The notes under the pieces were generated by a model, which was not told where the DNA came from, did no database searches, and saw only the letters and a list, made by a program, of their open reading frames with translations. Shown here one piece after another: positions 54,616-64,000 of a stretch of 64,000 bases of DNA. The translations under genes were made by a program, and so were the position numbers. Source of the stretch: Acanthococcus lagerstroemiae (Eukaryota; Arthropoda; Insecta; Hemiptera; Eriococcidae); the NCBI GenBank assembly GCA_031841125.1, contig CM063107.1, positions 26,802,499 through 26,866,498 on the forward strand, read 5' to 3'. Every line of letters begins with the position of its first letter. Within the stretch, counting starts at the first letter, position 1.

Positions 54616-55689
54616 TTGAGTCCAAACTCCTTTTGGCCTCTCTGCTGGTCCTCTACTGTATATATCAAGTATTCAGATCTATCTGTGGAGATGCGCAGGC
54701 ATTATATAAATTTCTACATCATAATTTTTTTCCCCTCAACTTATAATTTTTTCAACTTATAATTTTTTAACTTAAGATTTTTCCAACTGATAATTTTTGG
54801 AAAAATTATAAGTTGAAAAAAAGTTAAAAATTACAAGTTGGAAAAATAGTATATTACATACTAAGAGTCAAAAGTGAGTGTTTACGTGGTGAGGGAAAGT
54901 TTTTGAACAAGTGTAGCGAGTGAGCAATTCCCGAGTCATGTAAACTCACGTTTGGTTCTTGTTGTGGGAGATATTTTTCATACTACTTGATCAGAAGCGG
55001 CAATGTTTTTTGCTGACATGGTCTGTATTATTTATTTATTTCAAATATAGACAGGTAATTTTTGTGTGCGTGATTAATTCAAAAATCTAATTTGCTCAGT
55101 TAATTACTACAAAGTACAGTATCACAGTCTTGTTTTTAGTTTGTTCACGTGCACAAACAGCATACACAGGTAGTGGCCAGCAAAAATGTAACAATGGTTA
55201 ACAACAAATGGTAACAGCTATACTACGTTGTGAATATTTAAATGCGTTCTTAAGTTGCTATTTTATAATTATTTGCTCTGTGTCCGAGTGGTTAGACATG
55301 ATTGCTACATTTCAGTCAAATGTTTCAATGGATGCGGGTTCAATTCCCCGATACAAAATTACTAACTAGCAATTTTTTCATGTAAAAACACTTTACATGG
55401 AGGGATGTTTACTTTACATGCGAGTTTTGTTAGCGCTTGATGCATGAATGATAGGCGCTTCTTATCATCTGTAAAACACCAATGTAAACATTGCCTTTCT
55501 GATCAAGTAGTATTAAAAAAATTATAAGTTTAAAAAAATTATAAGTTTAAAAAAATTGTAAGTTGAAAGAAAAAAATTCTAAGTTATAAATTTTTATGAT
55601 GCGTGCGCATCTTCATAGATAGATCTGAACACTTGATATAATTATATAGTAGAGGACCAGCAGAGAGGCCAAAAGGAGTTTGGACTCAA
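54616..55689. mobile_element. Foldback element with a tRNA-like segment
   Basis: The outer inverted repeats begin TTGAGTCCAAACTCCTTTTG and run inward for over 100 bases through TCAGATCTATCT and GATGCGCA. AT-rich CTTATAATTTTTT repeats and a second inverted block (TACTACTTGATCAGAA) follow. In the middle, at 55275-55362, lies a tRNA-Ser/Leu-like stretch with TGTCCGAGTGGTTA and GCGGGTTCAATTCCCC. The element splits the RT domain of the surrounding RTE. Confidence 0.75.
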
Positions 55690-57241
55690 CCATATACTAT
55701 TCAAGGATCTATGACAAAATCTTGGAAACAAAAATTACGCCAGAACGATGGAACATTTTGGAAAAAATCCTACTATTTAAAAAAGGAGACAGAGCAGACA
55801 TCAGCAACTATAGACCAATTAGCCTATCTTCAAACCTGGAAAAACTATTTATGAAAATTATCAAAAATCGTATTTACAATACTTTAGACTTCGAGCAACC
55901 GCTAGAACAAGCAGGTTTTAGAAAAAATCACACTATAATAGACCATATCTAAACCCTAAACCAAATCATAGAAAGATCCAGAGAATTCAACACTAAAGTT
56001 TGGCTGATGTTCATTGATTTCAATAAGGCATTCGACTCGATGTCACAATAAGCTATGGGAAGCTATGGCAGCACAAGGAGTTTCGTTTTAAAATATTGAG
56101 ATTTTGGTATACATGTACAATAATTCACAGGCTTACATCAAAATAGATATAAAGGGTAAATGCTTCCCCATCCAAGTGGGGGTGAAACAAGGGAACCCCT
56201 TGTCGCCGAACTTATTTAACTGCGGCGCCCTTGAGCAGATCTTTAGAAATTTGGATTGGGAAGGGAGGGAAGGGGACTAAAAATCCTAGGCAAACAAATG
56301 ACAAATCTAAGGTTTGCGGACTATATAGTGCTTGTAGTAAGGAGTTTCGAAGAAATGCTGGAAATGTTGAAGGACCTAAAACAACACAGTGAGACTTTCG
56401 GACTATCCATGAACATGTTAGAATCAAAATTAAAGCAGAACAGGGAGGGAATCAACGAATTCTGGTTAGATAGGGCAAAAATAGGCAGGGTGGAAGAATA
56501 TAAATATTTAGGCCAAATGTCAAAATTTATCTCCAATATGGAAGGGATTATAAACAAATGAATCGCTAATGCATGGAAAGCATTTGACAAAACAAAACAA
56601 TTTTAAAAAGCAAAACGAAAAACAAACTCAAAAGATTTCGGAGGGTTGTGTGCTACCGGTACTGACATATGGGGCCCAAACGTGGTCACTCACGGAAAAA
56701 CAGTCTGAGCGTCTTAGAAAAACTCAAAACTCTATGCTGAAGAGTATACTGGGTGTGCACTTGAAAGAAAAAATAAAAACAAAATCCATTATATAACAAC
56801 TGGGGACAAAAAGTATCGGATATAAAATCAAAAAACTAAAATTTAAATATGCTGGTCACATGGCGAGCGGGAATCCTCAGAAATGGAATGTGCAATGTAC
56901 TCTCTGGACCCCACTAGACCACAGCAGAGGCAAAGGCCACCCGGCCACACACTGGATAGATGAAATCTTAAAACTGCTAGGGCTCTACTGGAAACAGACA
57001 GCAACAAACAGGAAAGCTTGGAAGAGTGTGACAGAGACAAATGCCCAACGATAGGCGGAGTAAGTGGTGGCTCACAGACATGACAATAAGATACAATAGA
57101 AATGTAACATTGCACAATGTACACCCACTCAATGTCCAAAAACAAATTAACAAAATGATTACTGATTTTTCAATTCAGATTTTCTCCCGAAGAATATCAG
57201 TGGGTCGAAGATCAAAAGGGTAACGAAGATTCACTGGCGTA

Positions 57242-57466
57242 ACCAAGGGAGGGGATTAGGGGGATGACTCCCCCCCCCCCGAGATGACAATTTCTTATAT
57301 GCTAACAGTATCACAAGTAAATGCGGGAAATGAAATTTAAACTCAGATGCATAATTGAAATTGAAAAGCACAACATACTGATACGTTAATGTAAAAACAT
57401 ACAATTCATATTATGTGTATCCTCCACTGCTGACCCCCCCCCCCGAAAATCCTGGCTACGCCACTG
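57242..57466. mobile_element. hAT-type MITE, CAGTGGCGTA family
   Basis: Begins CACTGGCGTAACCAAGG and ends CCTGGCTACGCCACTG, flanked by CGAAGATT (57234-57241) and CGAAAATT (57467-57474). Two poly-C runs lie near its ends. Confidence 0.82.
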
Positions 57467-57619
57467 CGAAAATTTACCGAACTCATTTGCTGAGCTTCGA
57501 TATTCAAGAGGTTACAGCAACTGTTAAATTCTGATCACTTAATCTAAGTACCATTTTGAAGTGTACAACTTCCAATTTTGTAGCCCACTAATTTTTGCGA
57601 TCGGCAACAGGTAATAGCA

Positions 57620-57838
57620 TTTCTATTTTTCATTTAGCTCTCAACCCAAGCCCTGGAATCCGCCCTTTCTAGCATTACCTCAGAGAGGTCGGGGAGACTG
57701 TTAGGGGTATTTTAGCCTTCTTCTCTACTTGCTGAAAAACAGGCCCAGGTTGAAATGTAGCGAGTTGCTACGTGGGCTCGAACCCGGGACCTCCGGATTC
57801 CGAGACCAGCGTGCTATCCACTCGGCCAACCAGACCCC
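57620..57838 (-). mobile_element. tRNA-derived SINE, family A, inverted
   Basis: In reverse orientation it carries the head (TGGCCGAGTGGATAGCACGC), B-box GGGTTCGAGCCC and the body with GGTAATGCTAGAAAGGGCGG. The flanks CGGCAACAGGTAA (57602) and CGGCAACAAGTTAA (57840) look like the target duplication. Confidence 0.78.
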
Positions 57839-57984
57839 CGGCAACAAGTTAAAAAAAAGTTTTGTTTCATTTTCAGTGCTTTACATACTGCTAACCTTCG
57901 AAACAGGTCGTGAAGAAGTTGTCACGCACGAAATTCAACACCAAAATTCGATAAATTTCATAAAATTTTGCAAATAAATGCTGT

Positions 57985-58420
57985 TTCTTTTGTCAATGAT
58001 GGCTATGAATCGCGGCTGCATTGAAAGAAAGACAAAAACTATCAGTACCAACTGCCTAGCTCAAAAATTAAAGGAGCTACGAAAATCGAAAGTTGTGCAC
58101 TTCAACAATTTCATGACTAACATTTTAGAAAATAGGGCGCCTTCAACATTAAAGGTAGCAATTGAGTCTGGAAAAGTTCTCTTACTTCTTCAATCCACTG
58201 ATTTACTTTAAAAAAGAATTCTGAATTACATTGAGTAATACGACTTGCAATGAAAGTTCACGATCTTCAAACTTAGAAAACTAATAGCCCCTTCAATTCT
58301 GACTATAGGCCATACTTCTACATGACGTTGTTTGCTCCTCTCATCGAGTACAGAACCCCCTTCCCACTTTGCATACTAAGTTGAAACACTTGACGTATTA
58401 ATAGTCGGCATAACTGATAA
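57985..58420 (+). repeat. Segmental duplication, copy 1
   Basis: GATGGCTATGAATCGCG, then GAAAGTTGTGCACTTCAACA, AATTCTGAATT and GTTTGCTCCTCTC occur in the same order at 60715-61000. Each copy is followed by an inverted family B SINE. The short open frame over copy 1 is broken in copy 2, so I do not call a gene. Confidence 0.55.
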
Positions 58421-58464
58421 TCAAGATAATCTATATTCAAAATAATACAAAAAAAATCAAGTGT

Positions 58465-58903
58465 CGCATTCGTTGCCGGTCGCGGTTTCTGACACGCGAC
58501 TTTCCTGCGCTGAGTTAGTTGTATGGTAGTTTGCCGTTGCTTTCCCTACAGTTTTGTTGCGTTAGAGTTTTCCTTCTCTATGCCAAAGAGTATGCAGTCC
58601 GCAGTTCACTTATGTGTTTTCACGACATTGAGTAAGTTGTCTATAACCTGCACACGCACAGTATTAATCGTTCTGATCTGGTGATAACACACCCTGCAAT
58701 TGCACTGCCTTGATCGTGTGAACTGGCGGGGGTTGAAGGACGCGATAGGTTTCCACCTCTATCGATACTGTAGTCGCTGTATTCGCTAGGATGTCAGGGG
58801 GTGTACTCGAATAGCACTAGCTTTCCAACACTGGTGGGACTCGAACCCAAGGTGCAAGGATTGCAACGCGGGCACATTACCACTTGGCCACACAGCGACG
58901 CTC
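58465..58903 (-). mobile_element. tRNA-derived SINE, family B
   Basis: On the minus strand the head near 58903-58830 has TGTGGCCAAGTGGTAATG and B-box GGGTTCGAGTCCC. The body of about 350 bases includes CCGCCAGTTCACACGATCA, GACTGCATACTC and CGCAACAAAACTGTAGGG. Confidence 0.75.
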
Positions 58904-59680
58904 AAAATAATAGATAAACTGATAATCGATATACATATTGATAAAATAGCAGGTCACAATAAATCACTGATACGGTACTCGAAAGGGTAGTTTCCGGGGC
59001 TAGGGGTGCGGTGTCTGGGGAGCCACTTTGGCATGCGTGCATCGCCATACGCGCTCCACTAAGCACCCCTTCCTTTCTTGCTTTGTAGGTTTATACTCCG
59101 ACTACGACATTACAGATGGAGAAACAAATGTGAACCACCCAACCATATTACCACTTTGCTACGCTGTTTTCAAGTGCAATTATAATCTTTCGTATTTCTC
59201 GTCTACTACTTCATAGACGAATAATTTACGACACATGAATTGTAGAGTTGCTGGCGCTTTCAAAGATAGTTCTTACACATTTTGCCGTCAGATGCACCAT
59301 ACGGTAAATACGACCCACTGCAAACTTTGACCCCTTCCCCCTTTCCCAAAAATAGACAGATTTTGCTCGATTAATACGGTGTTTCGTCTTGTAGTCCGTT
59401 ATCACTCGTATAAATTCGAAAGTTATCTGTCCATTCTTCTTGTGACCACTTTGGGAAAAGCTCAATCAAAGGTGCTGACCTAATAGTTTCCGTCAATGGC
59501 CGAATCATTACGCGGCAACCGAGCTACTTCCACCGCGTAAAAAATCGATGACCAACGAAGAACTCTCAAGTTAAAATGTGACATCACGAAAAACTGTTAC
59601 TTTTATGAGAATGAATTTCTGATGAGACGTATTGTTGGGCAATTTTGAAAACGTAACAGAAAATGGTAGCCACTAATTTC

Positions 59681-60372
59681 CAGTGTTCTTAGACATAACA
59701 AAACAAAATGACGAAATGACGATTGAATTTTCAAAATTTTGTCACATGACAAAACCTCAAATCGTTTTTTGTCGGGACCATTTCGTCAATGACATAAAAA
59801 TATGAATCCAATAATAAAAAAATTATGATATTTCGTCAACGATTAAATAATCAACTGTGCTCAACGACGTAATAATTGATAACAGATTATTCTAAGCGAC
59901 ATTGCCATTGACGGTAGACTATGCTACGCGACATGACCAAAAGGAAAACAAAATGACAAAATGATTAATTATTTCGTCAAGACACAACAAAACCACTGGC
60001 GTAGCCAAGGGGGCGAGTGCCTCCCTCAAGGCACCTGAAATTGAATGTAACCTATGCAAAAATTAACAAATTTTCGCCTTCAGAACACGTTTTTTCGAAA
60101 AAATTTTGGTCGAGCAGTAATTTTACTTTCCGTTTTTATGAAATAGTTCTCTAACATCGGAAATTTTTAAGAAGTACCTCAATTTTCGACCTTTTCTCCC
60201 TTGAAAATCTTACTTCCCCCCCCTCCGGAAAATCCTGGCTACGCCATTGAACAAAACCATGAAAAAACACAATGATAAAATTCTGAAGATGACAAAACTT
60301 ATGACATAACAAAAAAAAGTAGAAATGCTCCTCTGACAAAATGACAAAAAACCGTTTTGTCTAACAACACGG
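59681..60372. mobile_element. hAT-type MITE, TGACAAAATG family, with nested MITE
   Basis: Begins CAGTGTTCTTAGACATAAC and ends TTTTGTCTAACAACACGG, flanked by the perfect 8-bp repeat CTAATTTC (59673-59680 and 60373-60380). Without the inner insert it is about 430 bp, rich in ATGACAAAATGAC and TTTCGTCA words. There is no transposase. Confidence 0.88.
59994..60249. mobile_element. hAT-type MITE nested in a hAT MITE
   Basis: Begins CACTGGCGTAGCCAAGG and ends CCTGGCTACGCCATTG, flanked by a perfect AACAAAAC (59986-59993 and 60250-60257). It is a CAGTGGCGTA-family member inserted into the TGACAAAATG element. Confidence 0.88.
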
Positions 60373-60710
60373 CTAATTTCCTGCCCAGAAGACACAAGCT
60401 TGAAATACTGTTGGTCATTATTTCAGGTTAAGATGAAAATGTCTATTCTGGAATTATGTTCAGTCCATAACTTCGTCTGCGAAATGAAAGTTCAAGTTCA
60501 GTCATTTGAGTACTTTGCATGTAATTTGTATAGCACTGAATAAGGCCGTACTAATGAGTTTTCACTGGACATTCTCTATCGCAGTTATGCAGCTCTCCGT
60601 TAGATTATGCAACAGTTATTACTCTCCAGAAGAAGGTGTTACGTATAAAATTCAGTTCCAAAATGTTAACATTTCTGAATAAAAGTTCACCGAGCAAACT
60701 GTTGTTCTTT

Positions 60711-61010
60711 GTCATAGATGGCTATGAATCGCGACTACTGCGAAAGAAACAAGAATTAGTATTACCGCCTATTACCGACCTCGAAAATTTAACGAGCTCG
60801 CACATTGAAAGTTGTGTACTTTAACAATTTTATGCGAATTTTATGATTAGAATTTTGAAACTGGCAGAACCTCTTTCATATCGAAGGCAATTCAAATCGG
60901 TAAATTTCTGGTATTTCTTCAATATATTACCTGTTCATCACCTTCGAAAAATAATTCTGAATTTAAACGTTTGCTCCTCTCGCTGAGTAGGTAGGTATCA
61001 CCATTTCTCA
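60711..61010 (+). repeat. Segmental duplication, copy 2
   Basis: A diverged copy of 57985-58420 that keeps GATGGCTATGAATCGCG, TTGAAAGTTGTGTACTT and CGTTTGCTCCTCTC in the same order, again followed by a family B SINE. Confidence 0.55.
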
Positions 61011-61129
61011 TCAATTTGGCAAACTAAAATGGAATACCCCGTACAGATTGAAATTGGGGGTTTTGTAAGTCGCTGAATTCTTTTTTGACGTTGCTTTCTC
61101 CATATCCCTACCCTTCCTACTCCATCTTT

Positions 61130-61551
61130 TTCTTCAGGCGCCGTAGCCGATGCCGGACGTTGGCTGTCGCGGTCCTCACACGCGACTTTCCTGGGCAGGT
61201 TAGTCGAGGTAGTTTGCCGCTGCTTTCCCCACGGTTTTGTTGCGTTTGAGTTTTTCTTCACTCTGCCAAAGAGTGTGCAGTCCGCAGTTCGCTTACTAGC
61301 CGCGTGTTTTCAAGACGTTGAGTAAGCTGTCCACAATGTGCACACGCACAGCACCAATGTTTCGGATCTGGTGGTAATACGACCTGCGATTGTAATGCCT
61401 GAACTGGCGGGGGTTGCAGGACACGTTATGTTTCTACCGCAACTGATACTGTAGTTGCCGTGTTCGCCAGGTTCCCTGCATTGGCGGGACTCGAACTCAA
61501 AACGCAAGGATTGTGAAGCGGGCACGTTACCACTTGGCCACACAGTGACTT
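61130..61551 (-). mobile_element. tRNA-derived SINE, family B
   Basis: The minus-strand head (GTGTGGCCAAGTGGTAACG, B-box GAGTTCGAGTCCC) is followed by the same body as the copy at 58.5 kb, ending near GACGTTGGCTGTCGCGG and GCCGATGCC. Confidence 0.78.
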
Positions 61552-61636
61552 TTTCAACTCCACAGGGAGCCGAAAGTGGAAATTTGAATTCAAACACAAT
61601 ATACGTTTCAATTGAGGTTCAAATTTTCATGCAGTA

Positions 61637-62047
61637 GATGGTTCTGTGGCGTAGCGGTAAGAACCCGGCTTCATAACCCGAAGGCACCGGGTTCGATTCC
61701 CAACGCCGGCATCGTTATCAGTAATGCAAGAAAGAACTCGTCACACATTCTAACACCGCATTCTGATAACGTACACAGAGTCACAACCACTTACAGCAGA
61801 GGCTTCCGAGAAGTGTGTAATCGGTCGCCAGTATCTGAAAGCTGTAAGTGAGTAAGGCGCTACCTGCCGATGCTCGTTGAATTCACCGTCATACGGGTAT
61901 TCGAAAGGAAGATAGCGCAGTTCACCTAGGCTGATTCCCGGCAAAAAGAGAAGAGGGCTAACGCAGCCCCAAGAGACTCCCCGATGTCTCTTAGGTAATG
62001 CTCGAAGGGGCTGTTCCAGGGCTCGGGTGAGAGCAAATGAAAAGAGA
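61637..62047 (+). mobile_element. Chimeric SINE: Met-like tRNA head, family A body
   Basis: The head at about 61640-61710 has TGGCGTAGCGGTAAG, a CTTCATAAC anticodon-loop-like segment (CAT) and B-box GGGTTCGATTCCC. The 3' half (about 61925-62040) matches the family A body (CAGCCCCAA, TAATGCTCGAA, TTCCAGGGCTCGGG). The flanks GGTTCAAATTTTCATGCAGT (61615) and GGTTCGAATTTTCATGCAAT (62050) give a target duplication of about 20 bases with two mismatches. Confidence 0.8.
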
Positions 62048-62124
62048 AGGTTCGAATTTTCATGCAATGTAGGTTGACATTGAGGTTTCGCATGTCCCCG
62101 TGAATCAGGTCATCCACACCATTG

Positions 62125-63402
62125 GACATCTATATTTGGACTTTGTAAATAGTCTGAACGGACGTCCAAATATCAGCTTTTATGGCCGGCCCATGGTCTA
62201 TTTTTGGATCATTTTACATCACTATACACACTTTACGGGTGTCTAATATAAGTTTAATTCAAGTCTATAATTTGAAGACTGCAAATAGGCTGACAATTTA
62301 CAACTAATGTAGGTCAGTTCAGTTGCTGAGTGTTAAGGCCCATAACTAGTCCTATGACGAACCTTTATAGACTACTGAAAGTCGGTTTGGTGGTGGAATG
62401 TTAAAACCTATTAATAGTCCAATGGTAGACCTGCAATTACAGACTAATAGAGATCAGGTTAGCGGCGAAATGCACTAGTCTGTCACTGGAGGGCCATCAT
62501 TGTACTATTAACGAGCTTTAATACTTCACCATTTGGTCAACCTCAATTAGTGTAGCATTGCAGAGATTATTGAACTATTAATGGACTTATATGTCACTGG
62601 AAGTCTACCATTACACCACCAATTAATCATAATAATCCACCACCAGGCCGATCTTTATCATCTATAATTACACATCTGGCATTGGACGATTAAAAGACTT
62701 TAATACTTCGCCATTAAACTGACCTTGGTTGGCGTATCCTGGAAGTCGGTTATTGGATTTCTCATGAGCTTTAATACTTTGTCAATAAACCGACTTATAC
62801 TAGTCTGTCATTTTAACTCTATTTTCGAGCTTTAATACTTAGCCACTAAACCGGCCTTGATTAGTCTGTCACTAGAAGTCGATCATTAGACTACTCATGG
62901 GCTTAAATCTACCACCAATAAACCGACTTTTATCAGTCTGTTGTAATCTCTTATTGAACTTAAATATTCCGCCACTAGATCGACCTGTTATCAGTCTGTG
63001 ATTGCTCATGGATTAGAAAATGGCTTTAAAACTTAACCACAAAACCGACCTTAATTAGTCTATTCCTGGGAGTCTGCTGTTGGACTACGCATGAACTCTA
63101 ATACTCCGCCACCAAACCAACCTTTATCAGTTTGTATTTGGAAGTCCATCATTGGACGAGTAATAGGCGGTAACAAGTCAGCGTGAAGGCAGCGTGTCCC
63201 AGTTTATCAATAGTCTAATGATCGACCTACAATGCTAGACTAATCAAGATCAATTTAGTGGCGGAGTATTAAAGCCAGTGAACAGTCCTATGATTGACCT
63301 CTAGTGACAGACTAATGAATGTCGGCCAAGTGGCGATGTGCCCAAGTCTGTTAATAGTCCAATAATATTTTTGAAATTACAGACTAATGAAGGTCGGTTT
63401 CA
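62125..63402. repeat. Satellite array with orientation switches
   Basis: Diverged units of roughly 85-95 bases carry GACTAATAGAGGTCGGTTTA, GTGGCGAAGTATTAAAGCC and AATAGTCCAATGATAGACC. They read in the plus direction to about 62480, inverted to about 63160, then plus again to 63402, where a family B SINE begins. No coding content is visible. Confidence 0.65.
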
Positions 63403-63875
63403 TGTCGCTGTGAGGCCAAGTGGTAAGGAGCCTGTTTTGGAATCCTTGCATCTTGAGTTCGACTCCTATCAATGCTGAAAAGCTAGTGATATTCAAATAC
63501 CCTCACTAATATTCCAACGAACCCAGCGACTAAAGTATCAATCGAGGTGGAAACATATCGCTTCTTGTAAGCCCCGCCAGTTCACACGAACAAGGCAGTA
63601 CAATCGCAGGGCGTGTTACCACCAGATCAGAAAGATTAGTACTGTGTGTGAGCGCGTCGTAAATAGGTTACTCAACGTAGTAAGACACGAGGCTCGTAAG
63701 CGAACTGCGGCTGCACACTCTTAGGCACGAGCAGGAAAATTCTTGACGCAACAAAACCGTGGGGATAGCAACGGCAAACTACTCCGATGAACCTGCCCAG
63801 GAGAGTCTCGTGTCAGGTCCGCGACCGCAAATGTTCGGCATCGGATACGGCACCTGAAGGAGAAGAAAGTCGGTT
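63403..63875 (+). mobile_element. tRNA-derived SINE, family B
   Basis: The head GTCGCTGTGAGGCCAAGTGG with B-box GAGTTCGACTCC is followed by CCGCCAGTTCACACGAACAA, CAGCCGCAGT-type sequence on the other strand, GCAACAAAACCGTGGGG, GGCAAACTACTCC and a GCACCTGAAGGAG end. It is the plus-strand counterpart of the copies at 58.5 and 61.2 kb. Confidence 0.75.
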
Positions 63876-64000
63876 TAGTGACGAAGTGTGTGGGCGTCGC
63901 TTGATTGCATCCGGATCAGTAAGGAGAGATAAATTATTGAAGAAAATGAATGGTTTCACTGCGGCCCGATGTAGAATTTGATTGCGTCCAAGTTCCACTG

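Larger units (their letters stand above)
52960..57065 (+). mobile_element. RTE-like LINE with endonuclease and RT, broken
   Basis: Order: an apurinic-type endonuclease (YDTIGISEIKR, VIMEDFNANVGK, ASTFLKKKPLRKWTWESPNG, a DHR box), then reverse transcriptase (RADISNYRPISL, EQAGFRKN, GVKQGNPLSPNLFNC, LRFADYIVL, RVEEYKYLGQMS, PVLTYGAQTWSLTEKQ), then a C-terminal tail. The catalytic F/YADD box reads FADY, so an acidic residue is lost. Stops and frameshifts are common. Two insertions split it: a 141-bp hAT MITE at 53765-53905 and a 1.07-kb foldback at 54616-55689. Confidence 0.8.

Noticed and set aside
57978..58211. Possible small gene of 77 codons
   Set aside because: The duplicate at 60.7 kb has lost the frame and no protein family is seen; it is better treated as a repeat.
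61640..61710. Possible tRNA-Met gene
   Set aside because: It is the head of a SINE flanked by a 20-base duplication; the acceptor stem does not close convincingly.

Overview
This is a eukaryotic, intron-rich window. The gene models, the codon use and an extremely AT-rich mitochondrial insert point to an arthropod. A hemipteran of the aphid, psyllid or scale-insect kind is my best guess, but that is inference only. Genes are split into many short exons with GT-AG introns, and most of the sequence between and inside genes is repeat or transposon debris. I see no operon, CRISPR array, rRNA or convincing free-standing tRNA gene.

Four conserved host genes can be built exon by exon, with phases that fit. 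(1) On the plus strand, 7529-12951 is an USH1G/Sans scaffold (ankyrin repeats, central coiled region, C-terminal SAM); its tiny first exon was not found. (2) On the minus strand, 21567-18145 is a complete WDR45B/WIPI3-type PROPPIN of 347 codons in 8 exons. (3) On the plus strand, 22275-23528 is a complete mitochondrial FtsJ/MRM2 2'-O-ribose methyltransferase of 246 codons in 4 exons, head-to-head with WIPI3 across 707 bp. (4) On the minus strand, 52325-25162 is a Smurf-type HECT ubiquitin ligase (second half of C2, three WW domains, HECT with the catalytic Cys) in 12 exons over 27 kb; the exons for the start of C2 were not found.

Layout: 1-7500 holds SINEs, satellites and hairpin MITEs with no gene. 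USH1G follows, then a 5.2 kb gene-free gap. WIPI3, MRM2 and the 3' end of Smurf are packed into 18-25 kb. From 25 to 52 kb, Smurf introns carry nested elements: RTE and Jockey/R1-like LINE remains, hAT and TA-target MITEs, a mariner-like foldback, a piggyBac-like micro-MITE, and a mitochondrial ND4 copy inside a TIR-bounded repeat. From 52.4 kb to the end I recognise no exons, only a second RTE with two nested insertions, hAT-type MITEs, tRNA-derived SINEs, a segmental duplication and an inverted satellite array.

The most notable points are: a second, diverged in-frame copy of the WIPI3 terminal exon lying beside a perfect 224-bp tandem duplication; a palindromic mariner-like element whose second arm gives an exact empty-site proof for a nested TA-target MITE; a SINE that joins a Met-like tRNA head to the body of a different SINE family; and several MITE families resolved to the base by target-site duplications. 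The genes belong to unrelated pathways (sensory scaffold, autophagy, mitochondrial rRNA modification, ubiquitin signalling). I found no evidence of a new multi-gene system.
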